Origin: Flavobacteriales bacterium UBA7382
GTDB lineage: Bacteria; Bacteroidota; Bacteroidia; Flavobacteriales_D; Sanyastnellaceae
NCBI GenBank assembly: GCA_002469765.1
Contig: DKNS01000083.1
Coordinates: 1-10,202 of the forward strand
Reading direction: 5' to 3'
DNA: 10,202 nt
The position numbers and the translations under genes were made by a program. The notes under the pieces were generated by a model that did no database searches, had not been told where the DNA came from, and saw nothing but the letters and a program-made list of their open reading frames with translations. Position 1 is the first letter of the stretch; each line of letters begins with the position of its first letter. Of this stretch, positions 1 to 6,618 are shown one piece after another.

Positions 1-1142
1 AGGGGCTTTACGGGGAAACCAGGCACCTCACGGCCTTTGACATCCACGAGGTGCAGGGCCTCAGAAGTGCAGAACATGGCCTGGCATTTCCCATTGGCGT
101 AGATGTCGATGTCCTCCACCCCGCCCAGCGGCAGTTCGGCCTCGACGGACCAAACCTCCCGGCCGTCCACACCCAAAGCCGTCACCTTTCCCGCGTCGTG
201 CACCACGTCCATGTCCTCCTTGGTCCTGTGGTTGCACACCGCCCCCAGAGTGCCCGGCGCACCTTGGACCGCCACAGATGGGAGAGGCGCCGATTCAACG
301 CCGCCAGACATGCCGCCTGAACCATCTACAGACCACAGCCCGGCCCGTGGGGATGAGTTGAAAGTCCATGTGGCACCTTCGAATTGCGCCTGGCATTCGG
401 CATCCGACCTCGACCATTCCCATGACGGGCTCCCGTTCACCACGATTCCATCATCCTTCCATTCCACATCCCAACCATGCTGAATGGTGAGCCGGTCCAC
501 ATCATTTTGCCAAACCAACGGATCCACCAACGTGTAACGTCCACCCCCATCCCATCGAGTGGCCCAAGACTGAACGGGAATCCCGGCTGCCATGAGGTGA
601 TGTTCAGGGGTGGGCTTGGCTTCTGCCCAGGGTCCCCAGCCGCACGGGCCTGACCACCAAGGTTCTGGCAAACCCGACGTCAGCCACACCTCACCTGTGC
701 CCGTGGACGTCCCGGATTCTCGCCAAACAACAGCACCACTCCCTCGCCAAATCCATCCGCCTGCAGTTCGAACGAGCGACACGTCAAATCCTGGCTCTTC
801 GCGCCAATGCGCAGCCATCGTTCCAGGTTCTTCGACCCAAGCATCCAAGGCCTCCACGGAGCCCTGAAGCCATCCTCCACGCCAAGGCTGTTGTGCCAAG
901 TCGGAGGGCAATGCTTCGTCAGGGACCTCCACATGGGTCACTTCCAATCCAACGGGGTCGCGAAACACGCGCCGAACACCATCCCCTTCATCCGTGGGCA
1001 TACACCTCCACTCCGTCCACCGGTCGGACGCCCAAAGCATCGGGTTTTCAGCCTCTCCCAACGGCGAGGGACTGGCCTGATACCAAGCCCAGGCCAGGCC
1101 AGCCAACAACGCGGCCACACACGGAAACATCCACGCTTTCAT
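1..1142 (-). CDS. Trp-rich exported or membrane-anchored hypothetical protein (C-terminus beyond window)
   Basis: An open frame runs without a stop from ATG at 1142 to the left edge, giving the first 380 residues of a longer protein. I do not recognise a named family. The N-terminus (MKAWMFPCVAALLAGLAWAW) is one basic residue followed by a hydrophobic stretch to about residue 20, so it is a signal peptide or membrane anchor; Cys8 is not in a good lipobox. The first ~285 residues are very rich in tryptophan (28 Trp in 380 overall, 27 of them before residue ~290). The last ~50 visible residues read like a beta-propeller blade (IDIYANGKCQAMF, then LVDVKGREVPGFPVKP), a pattern I recall from large exported Bacteroidota proteins of unknown role. 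The start lies 22 bp after the recG stop, so it is probably co-transcribed with recG. The open frame and start are well supported; function is unknown. Confidence 0.75.
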   Translation of the reverse strand, partial: MKAWMFPCVAALLAGLAWAWYQASPSPLGEAENPMLWASDRWTEWRCMPTDEGDGVRRVFRDPVGLEVTHVEVPDEALPSDLAQQPWRGGWLQGSVEALDAWVEEPGTMAAHWREEPGFDVSLVRTAGGWIWRGSGAVVWRESGTSTGTGEVWLTSGLPEPWWSGPCGWGPWAEAKPTPEHHLMAAGIPVQSWATRWDGGGRYTLVDPLVWQNDVDRLTIQHGWDVEWKDDGIVVNGSPSWEWSRSDAECQAQFEGATWTFNSSPRAGLWSVDGSGGMSGGVESAPLPSVAVQGAPGTLGAVCNHRTKEDMDVVHDAGKVTALGVDGREVWSVEAELPLGGVEDIDIYANGKCQAMFCTSEALHLVDVKGREVPGFPVKP

Positions 1143-1164
1143 GCGGCCAAGTTCGACAGGATGC

Positions 1165-3270
1165 TCACGAAATTCTGCCCCAGTTGCTGCGGGCTTTCAA
1201 CGCAGTTTCCAACGCCTCTCGCAGGGGAAGGTGAGCGGGTTGCGTCAAGTTGGGATCGTCTTCAAGAACCCCTTCAGCCAAATGGCGTGCGCTCGTCAAA
1301 AGGGGTCGGTCGCGGATCAAATCGGCAACCTTCAAATCCGGCACCCCACTTTGCTGTGTGCCCATCACGTCGCCAGGACCACGCAATTCCATGTCGACCT
1401 CGGCGATTTCGAACCCGTCGTTGGTTCGGCACATCGTTTCAAGACGACGCCGGGCGTCCGCGCCCAAATCGGCCTTCGACATCAAGATGCAGTAGCTCTG
1501 ACTTCCTCCTCGGCCCACACGACCGCGCAGCTGGTGGAGCTGGGACAATCCAAATCGCTCCGAACTCTCGATCACCATTACGCTGGCGTTGGGCACATTC
1601 ACCCCCACTTCGATGACGGTGGTCGCGACCAGGATTTGGGCTTGCCCCTTGGCAAAGCGGTCCATTTCCCAAGCTTTGTCATCTGGTTTCATCCTTCCAT
1701 GCACAATGGCGACCTGGTACTTCGGCATGGGAAAGCGGCGAACAATGCTTTCGTAGCCGTCCATCAAGTCCTTGTGGTCGAGGGTTGCACTTTCCTCAAT
1801 CAGCGGGTAGACCAAGTAAATCTGACGCCCTTCAGCGATTTGTTCTTCCAAAAACTGGAACACCCCCAACCGCGATGCATCTGTGCGGTGCACGGTTTGG
1901 ATGGGCTTCCGTCCCGGCGGCAACTCGTCCAACACGCTGGAGTCCAAATCGCCATATGCCGTCATGGCCAGCGTTCTGGGAATGGGGGTCGCCGTCATCA
2001 CCAAAATGTGCGGCGCCACCTTTGCTTTCTTCCACAATTTGGCTCGCTGGGCGACCCCAAAGCGGTGCTGCTCGTCGATGACCGCAAGCCCCAGCCTTTG
2101 GAACACCACCTTGGGCTCAATCAAGGCATGGGTCCCCACCAAAATGTCCACTTCCCCTGTCTCCAAGGCCTCCAAAATTTCACGGCGTGCACTGCCCTTC
2201 ACCGACCCGGTCAAGAGTTCCACGCGGACGGGCATGTCTCCAAGCATCTCCCTCAACCCTTCGAGATGCTGCTGTGCCAAGATCTCGGTTGGCGCCATGA
2301 TCGCCGCCTGGAATCCATTGTCTTTGGCCAGCAGCGCGGTCAACAACGCGACGACCGTTTTGCCGCTGCCCACGTCCCCCTGAAGCAAGCGGTTCATGTG
2401 CCGGCCTGTGTTCAAGTCCGCCCGAATCTCCCGCAGCACCCGCTTCTGAGCGCCTGTCAACTCGAAGGGGAGCTTGTCGTGAAAAAAGTGGTTGAAGGAC
2501 GCCCCGACCTGCTCAAACCGCACGCCAGGGAGGTCCTTGGTGACCTTGTCCTTGTGCTGAAGCAAGCTCAGCTGAAGGAGAAACAGCTCTTCAAAGCGCA
2601 AACGGGTTTGGGCCGCTTGCGCGTCTTCAGGACGCTTGGGGCTGTGGACCAGCTTCATGGCCTCGGCCCTGCCCAGCAACTTCATCTTGGACACCACGCT
2701 GGCGGGCAACGTTTCGGTCAACGCCGGGGTGACTTGCGACACCACGTTCCGGATGAGCTTGGCCAGTCCCGCGCTGTTCAAGCCTTGGCGGGACAGTTTT
2801 TCTGTGCTCGGATACACGGGATTCAAGCCGTCGCCGCCTCGCATTTCAAATTGACTCAGGAGCTCCACCTCGGGATGGGCCATGCCCCATTTGCCCTTGT
2901 ACAATTTGGGCTTGCCGTAGATGACCACTTGCTTCTGCACAGGCAAGTTGCGCATGACCCACTGCCCCCCCCGAAACCACTGAAGCTCCATCGTGCGCTC
3001 CCCGTCGTCAAACGTGGCCACCAAGCGCGACCCTCGCCCTCCACGCACTTCGTCGGCACGAGTGATGACACCCTGCATTTGCACCGCAACATGTTCCCCT
3101 TGGATGTCGCCGATGCCCACAAATTGGCTTCGGTCTTCGTAGCGAAATGGCAGGTGCAGGACGAGGTCCATGCAGGTTCTCAGCCCAAGCTCAGAAACAA
3201 GGGCGTCGGACCGTTTGGGCCCGACGCCTTTGAGAAATTCAAGGGGAGTGGATGGACGCACATCTGCCAT
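1165..3270 (-). CDS. recG: ATP-dependent DNA helicase RecG
   Basis: RecG is a cytosolic superfamily 2 translocase that reverses stalled replication forks and migrates branched DNA (Holliday junctions, R- and D-loops). The 701-residue length is usual for the family. Visible parts in order are an N-terminal helical region with a helix-hairpin-helix-like LKGVGPKRSDAL (about residues 13-24), the OB-fold wedge domain (about 55-150), and two helicase lobes. Walker A is GDVGSGKT at 298-305, the DEAD-like box is DEQH at 399-402, motif III is MTATPIPRT shortly after, and motif VI is QLRGRVGRGG at about 580-589. No key residue is missing. The start is the ATG at 3270, giving the expected MADV..PLEFLKGVGP N-terminus. 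It lies 28 bp after the pdhC stop and is probably read from the pdhA promoter; an AGGAGG-like stretch at 3291-3296 is too far (20 nt) to be a good ribosome binding site. Confidence 0.97.
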   Translation of the reverse strand: MADVRPSTPLEFLKGVGPKRSDALVSELGLRTCMDLVLHLPFRYEDRSQFVGIGDIQGEHVAVQMQGVITRADEVRGGRGSRLVATFDDGERTMELQWFRGGQWVMRNLPVQKQVVIYGKPKLYKGKWGMAHPEVELLSQFEMRGGDGLNPVYPSTEKLSRQGLNSAGLAKLIRNVVSQVTPALTETLPASVVSKMKLLGRAEAMKLVHSPKRPEDAQAAQTRLRFEELFLLQLSLLQHKDKVTKDLPGVRFEQVGASFNHFFHDKLPFELTGAQKRVLREIRADLNTGRHMNRLLQGDVGSGKTVVALLTALLAKDNGFQAAIMAPTEILAQQHLEGLREMLGDMPVRVELLTGSVKGSARREILEALETGEVDILVGTHALIEPKVVFQRLGLAVIDEQHRFGVAQRAKLWKKAKVAPHILVMTATPIPRTLAMTAYGDLDSSVLDELPPGRKPIQTVHRTDASRLGVFQFLEEQIAEGRQIYLVYPLIEESATLDHKDLMDGYESIVRRFPMPKYQVAIVHGRMKPDDKAWEMDRFAKGQAQILVATTVIEVGVNVPNASVMVIESSERFGLSQLHQLRGRVGRGGSQSYCILMSKADLGADARRRLETMCRTNDGFEIAEVDMELRGPGDVMGTQQSGVPDLKVADLIRDRPLLTSARHLAEGVLEDDPNLTQPAHLPLREALETALKARSNWGRIS

Positions 3271-3279
3271 GTCATGGCA
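3265..3279. other. 15-bp palindrome over the recG start codon
   Basis: TGCCATGTCATGGCA is a perfect inverted repeat with 7-bp arms around one central base. It covers the recG ATG (3268-3270) and part of the 28-bp pdhC-recG gap. In RNA the one-base loop could not close as drawn, so a hairpin is unlikely; a dimeric protein site is possible. It may equally be chance, since CATG-centred palindromes near start codons are common. Confidence 0.25.
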
Positions 3280-3298
3280 AGCTACATCCGACCTCCGT

Positions 3299-4561
3299 TC
3301 AGACCAACATCAATACCGGATTCTCCAGGTTTTGCTTCACCTCGTTCAAGAACGCCGCTCCTGTGGCCCCATCGACCACACGGTGGTCGCAGCTCAAGGT
3401 GACTTTCATGGTGTGGCCTGGGACCACCGCACCTTCCCTCACGACAGGAACACTCTGGATGCCACCCACCGCGAGGATGCACGCGTCAGGTGGATTGATG
3501 ATCGCCGTGAAGTCCTCGATGCCAAACATCCCGAGGTTGGAGATGGTGAAGGTGTTGCCTTCCCAGTCACTGGGCTGCAACTTTTTGTCTTTGGCCTTTT
3601 GGGCAAACTCCCGCACTTCAGTGCCAATCTCACCAAAGGACTTCGCGTTCGCGTGGCGCACAACGGGCACAAGCAATCCGTCCTCGACGGCCACAGCCAC
3701 CCCAATGTGGACGTGATCGTTGTATCGAATGCGATCCTCCAACCAACTGCTGTTCACAGCTGGATGGTTCTTCAGGGCGATGGCAACCGCCTTCACGACC
3801 ATGTCGTTGAAGCTGACACGGTGGGGACCTCGTTCGTTGATGGCCTTTCGAGCGGTCATGGCCGCACCCATGTCAATGCTCAAACTCAAATAGAAGTGAG
3901 GCGCCGTGAATTTGCTCTCGGCCAAACGACGCGCGATGGTCTTTCGCATCTGCGACACGCCAACCTCGGTAAAGCGCTCCACGGCGTTGGCTGCAGAAGA
4001 AACACCCCCCACGAAGGCCTCCACGTCACGCTTGACAATGCGACCTCCTTCCCCTGAACCTGGAATCAGGCTCAGGCTCAAGCCACGCTCATCGGCCAAA
4101 CGCTTCGCCAGGGGCGACGCCTTGACACGTTCGTTCACCACCGCAGGTGCCGGAGCCGCTCCGCGGGGAGCCAGAGCTGCCGCAGGAGCAGGCGTGGGGG
4201 CGGGGGCGGGAGCTGCAGCCGGCGCAGGGGCCGGTGCTGGCGCAGGAGCCGGCGCGGGAGCCTCTTCCTGAGCTGGCGCTTCGGCTGCGGACGCGGACGC
4301 GAGCAATTCCGCAAAGTCTTCACCTTCTTCACCAAGAATGCAGAGCACGCTGTCCACAGGGGCAGCGCCTCCTTTTTCCACGCCGATGTGCAGAAGCACA
4401 CCGTCCTGGAACGACTCGAACTCCATGGTGGCCTTGTCGGTCTCGATCTCCGCAAGGAGCTCGCCGCTTTCCACTTCTTCTCCAACTTTTTTGTGCCACT
4501 CAGCCACGACCCCTTCGGTCATGGTGTCGCTGAGTTTGGGCATGCGAATGATTTCAGCCAT
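3299..4561 (-). CDS. pdhC: Pyruvate dehydrogenase complex E2, dihydrolipoamide acetyltransferase
   Basis: E2 takes the acetyl group from the E1 thiamine intermediate on a swinging lipoyl arm and passes it to CoA; it forms the core of the complex. The 420 residues show one lipoyl domain (about 1-78, lipoylated Lys43 in ETDKATME), a flexible Ala-Pro linker (about 94-140), a peripheral subunit-binding domain (about 146-183, VKASPLAKRLADERG) and the catalytic domain (about 195-420). The active-site signature SCDHRVVDG is near the end, with His393 and Asp397. The protein has a single lipoyl domain, whereas many Bacteroidota E2 proteins have two. It follows pdhA by 4 bp, preceded by an AAGGA motif, so E1 alpha and E2 are co-expressed. 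A related 2-oxoacid dehydrogenase E2 (branched-chain) is less likely given pairing with this E1 alpha. Also called aceF. Confidence 0.95.
   Translation of the reverse strand: MAEIIRMPKLSDTMTEGVVAEWHKKVGEEVESGELLAEIETDKATMEFESFQDGVLLHIGVEKGGAAPVDSVLCILGEEGEDFAELLASASAAEAPAQEEAPAPAPAPAPAPAPAAAPAPAPTPAPAAALAPRGAAPAPAVVNERVKASPLAKRLADERGLSLSLIPGSGEGGRIVKRDVEAFVGGVSSAANAVERFTEVGVSQMRKTIARRLAESKFTAPHFYLSLSIDMGAAMTARKAINERGPHRVSFNDMVVKAVAIALKNHPAVNSSWLEDRIRYNDHVHIGVAVAVEDGLLVPVVRHANAKSFGEIGTEVREFAQKAKDKKLQPSDWEGNTFTISNLGMFGIEDFTAIINPPDACILAVGGIQSVPVVREGAVVPGHTMKVTLSCDHRVVDGATGAAFLNEVKQNLENPVLMLV
4142..4282 (-). repeat. Ala-Pro low-complexity linker repeat inside pdhC
   Basis: GC-rich degenerate repeat of GCx-CCx codons encoding residues 94-140 of E2; the tightest stretch is residues 101-129, alternating Ala and Pro. 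It is the mobile linker between the lipoyl and subunit-binding domains. Its length is likely to vary between strains through replication slippage. Confidence 0.85.
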
Positions 4562-4565
4562 GGAA

Positions 4566-5642
4566 TCAGTCCTTCACGAATGGGTAATCGGTTTGTACGT
4601 ACACGTCCTCGTACAATTCGGACGCGTCAGGCAGGGGGCTCTCTTCTGCAAACTTGATGGCCTCCTCCACTTGGGCTTTGATTTCTTTCTCCACTGACTT
4701 CAAAGACTCCTCGGAGGCCCAGTTGTTGTCGAGCAACACCGAGCGCACGTGCCCGATGGGGTCGCGCTCGACGTAAGACGCCACTTCGTCCTTGGTGCGG
4801 TACTTCTGGGGGTCGCTCATGCTGTGCCCCTTGTATCGGTATGTTCGGATGTCCAACAAGGTGGGTCCTTCGCCCTTGCGGCCGCGTTCCGCAGCCTCTG
4901 CAATGGCGGCACACACTGCCTCTGGGCTCATTCCGTCCACCGCCGCTGAGGGCATCTCGAAACTCGCGCCCAAGGTCTTCAGGTCGGTCACGTTGGACGT
5001 CCGCTCAACCGAGGTGCCCATGGCGTATTGGTTGTTCTCAATGATGAAAACGACTGGGAGCTTCCAAGTCATCGCCATGTTGAATGTTTCGTACAACATG
5101 CCTTGTCGTGCCGCGCCGTCTCCCATGAAGCACACAGTGACGTGGTCTTCCTTGCGGTACTTGTCGGCGAAGGCAATGCCCGCACCCAAACCGATTTGTC
5201 CTCCCACGATGCCATGACCGCCAAAGAGGTTGCGCTCCTTGTCAAACATGTGCATGGACCCACCCTTTCCTTTGGAAGTGCCGGTTTTCTTGCCGTAGAG
5301 CTCCGCCATCACAAACTTGGGGTCAGTGCCCAACACCAGTGGATGCGCGTGGTCGCGGTAGGCCGTGATCACACGGTCGGTGGGACGAATGGCTTCTTTC
5401 ATGCCTGACAACACGGCTTCTTGTCCAATGTACAAGTGGCAGAAACCACCGAATTTTTGTTGGATGTAGAGCTGACCACAGCGTTCCTCAAACTTCCGCA
5501 TGAGGTACATTTCACGAAACCAACGGGTGTATGTGTCTTGGGAATGCGGCAAGGACGACTTCGCTGAAGCGGCCTTTCCGCGCGCTTTTGCAGGCTTCTT
5601 AGGCGCTGCAGCGGTGGTGGGTTGAGATGTAGCCATCGACAT
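4566..5642 (-). CDS. pdhA: Pyruvate dehydrogenase E1 component, alpha subunit
   Basis: With an E1 beta subunit it forms the thiamine-diphosphate enzyme that decarboxylates pyruvate and acetylates the E2 lipoyl arm. Numbered from ATG 5642 (358 aa), the protein shows the E1 alpha active-site segment FGGFCHLYIGQEA (64-76), the thiamine-diphosphate/Mg motif GDG (174-176) ending in NN (203-204), and the conserved loop YRYKGHSMSDP around His273. The first ~30 residues are a Lys/Ala/Pro-rich extension absent from the core fold, perhaps a tether to E2. Start choice: ATG at 5642 or ATG at 5636; I prefer 5642 because TAnnTTTG then lies 12 nt upstream, as at two other genes here. A TTG at 5657 lies inside that element and is rejected. 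No E1 beta gene follows; it must be elsewhere, as is common in Bacteroidota. First gene of the pdhA-pdhC-recG unit. Confidence 0.95.
   Translation of the reverse strand: MSMATSQPTTAAAPKKPAKARGKAASAKSSLPHSQDTYTRWFREMYLMRKFEERCGQLYIQQKFGGFCHLYIGQEAVLSGMKEAIRPTDRVITAYRDHAHPLVLGTDPKFVMAELYGKKTGTSKGKGGSMHMFDKERNLFGGHGIVGGQIGLGAGIAFADKYRKEDHVTVCFMGDGAARQGMLYETFNMAMTWKLPVVFIIENNQYAMGTSVERTSNVTDLKTLGASFEMPSAAVDGMSPEAVCAAIAEAAERGRKGEGPTLLDIRTYRYKGHSMSDPQKYRTKDEVASYVERDPIGHVRSVLLDNNWASEESLKSVEKEIKAQVEEAIKFAEESPLPDASELYEDVYVQTDYPFVKD
4570..4574 (-). promoter_or_regulatory. Shine-Dalgarno-like AAGGA before pdhC
   Basis: AAGGA lies 8 nt before the pdhC ATG and sits inside the last codons of pdhA. Bacteroidota genes usually lack a Shine-Dalgarno sequence, so this may be real help for translation of the downstream gene or just coding sequence. 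Confidence 0.35.
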
Positions 5643-5654
5643 TCTGAATGTGTC

Positions 5655-5662
5655 CAAATATA
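5655..5662 (-). promoter_or_regulatory. Candidate -7 promoter element of pdhA (TATATTTG)
   Basis: TATATTTG matches the Bacteroidota -7 consensus TAnnTTTG exactly and lies 12 nt before the preferred pdhA ATG. I see no convincing -33 TTG at the usual spacing. A half-site GTGTCCAA (plus strand 5650-5657) overlaps it and repeats the arm of the palindrome at 5721-5735, so a regulator bound there could block or tune this promoter. Confidence 0.55.
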
Positions 5663-5698
5663 ACGCTGAGCCTCACCCGCACACCAGCCTTGGGGCAC

Positions 5699-5751
5699 GG
5701 CCCAAAAAGCCAAACACTTCGTGTCCAATGGACACACTCAACCTTTGGGCC
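5699..5751. promoter_or_regulatory. Nested inverted repeats between divergent pdhA and VTC genes: candidate operator
   Basis: The inner element at 5721-5735 is a perfect 15-bp palindrome, GTGTCCAATGGACAC, with 7-bp arms and one central base. The outer element has 8-bp arms, GGCCCAAA (5699-5706) and TTTGGGCC (5744-5751). Both lie upstream of the two facing-away promoters, about 50-60 bp from each -7 element, so a transcript terminator is not expected. A dimeric regulator acting on both directions is the simplest reading. The rest of the 154-bp intergenic region (5643-5796) shows only the two -7 elements and no gene. Confidence 0.4.
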
Positions 5752-5778
5752 CGGAATGCGTCTTGAGGTGGCGCACCT

Positions 5779-5786
5779 TACATTTG
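5779..5786 (+). promoter_or_regulatory. Candidate -7 promoter element of the VTC-DUF4956 cassette (TACATTTG)
   Basis: TACATTTG matches TAnnTTTG exactly and ends 10 nt before the ATG at 5797. A TTG at 5763-5765 is only 13 bp upstream, shorter than the usual ~19-bp spacing, so the -33 element is unclear. If transcription starts about 5-8 nt downstream the leader is only a few bases long. Confidence 0.55.
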
Positions 5787-5796
5787 CAGCACCTGC

Positions 5797-6618
5797 ATGC
5801 ACCTTTCGAACCTGATGAACGGCCGACCCCACCTGGGGCTTGAAGACATTGAATCGGTGGCCCTGATGGACCGATACGATTCAAAGTTTTTGGTGCCTGA
5901 ACATTGGTTGGGCCACACCCTTGCACAACTGCCAGACCACGCGGTGCTTTCCATCGCCAACTGCCTGTCCACGACCTATCGAAATGTTTATTTTGACTCG
6001 CCGGACAACGTGTGCATCGAAGATCATGTTCGGGGCAAGTCCTCCCGCTTCAAGGTGCGAATTCGACACTACACCAACACTAGAGTCAGCTTCCTCGAGG
6101 TGAAACTGCGCGACGTCTACGGCAAAACCACGAAACACCGTGTTGTGCGCAATAGCCCAACGTGGGACGCCCCCCTGAACGCCGGCGAGTGTCGGTTTCT
6201 CCAGGACCACCTCGGCGACATCGCTTCGCGGCTTTCCCCTGTGCTGGAAAGTCGGTTTGAGCGCTTCACGATGGTGGACTTGAAGAAGGGGGAGCGTTTG
6301 ACCTTCGACCTTGGAGTGGCGTTCAAGACCCCTGGCGGTCAAGAGGATTGGACGAGCCCCTTGTCCCACCTATCCGTGGTCGAGTGGAAACAGAACAGCG
6401 TGAACCACCAAGGTTCCCTGATCCAAGCGCTTCGCAGCCATCCAGAACGACGAGGCCCCCTTGGTAGACCCCTTCGCATGTCCAAATACCTGCTGGGACG
6501 TCAGTCCCTTCAACCCGATTTGGACTTCAAAACTTACCGCCCTGCCATGCGAGACATGTCGCGTGCCGAGAATTTGGCGGCAAACCCGACTTTTGCACCC
6601 CAATCGATCTTGAGATGA
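5797..6618 (+). CDS. VTC-domain polyphosphate polymerase family protein
   Basis: This 273-residue protein has the VTC domain, a tunnel fold related to CYTH/triphosphate-tunnel enzymes; in yeast Vtc4 the same fold makes polyphosphate from ATP. Tunnel motifs occur in order: LMDRYDSKFLV (Lys30), YRNVYFDSPD (61-70), FKVRIRHY (Arg88, Arg90), FLEVKLRD (Lys103), ESRFERF (Arg153, Arg156), RLTFD (Arg167), VVEWKQ (Glu196, Lys198) and SKYLLG (Lys230). These correspond to phosphate- and metal-binding positions of Vtc4, so the site looks intact. No signal peptide or membrane segment is visible; it should be cytosolic. The ATG at 5797 is chosen for its promoter element; Met7 (5815) is an alternative. The stop overlaps the next ATG (ATGA), tying it to the DUF4956 membrane protein. 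A triphosphatase or another tunnel-enzyme activity cannot be excluded. Family assignment is firm, substrate inferred. Confidence 0.87.
   Translation: MHLSNLMNGRPHLGLEDIESVALMDRYDSKFLVPEHWLGHTLAQLPDHAVLSIANCLSTTYRNVYFDSPDNVCIEDHVRGKSSRFKVRIRHYTNTRVSFLEVKLRDVYGKTTKHRVVRNSPTWDAPLNAGECRFLQDHLGDIASRLSPVLESRFERFTMVDLKKGERLTFDLGVAFKTPGGQEDWTSPLSHLSVVEWKQNSVNHQGSLIQALRSHPERRGPLGRPLRMSKYLLGRQSLQPDLDFKTYRPAMRDMSRAENLAANPTFAPQSILR

Noticed and set aside
1141..3402. Long plus-strand open frame (753 codons) opposite recG
   Set aside because: It is an exact codon mirror of recG, with no recognisable domain and a low-complexity His/Gln-rich translation. recG has every helicase motif in place.
3170..4057. 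Plus-strand open frame of 295 codons opposite the end of pdhC
   Set aside because: Shadow of pdhC; no family resemblance, and the E2 catalytic domain is clearly encoded on the minus strand.
4142..4282. GC-rich tandem repeat as a possible minisatellite or repeat element
   Set aside because: It is in frame and encodes the usual Ala-Pro linker of an E2 protein.
5643..5657. TTG start for pdhA at 5657
   Set aside because: The TTG is part of the TATATTTG element itself; ATG codons at 5642 and 5636 are better.
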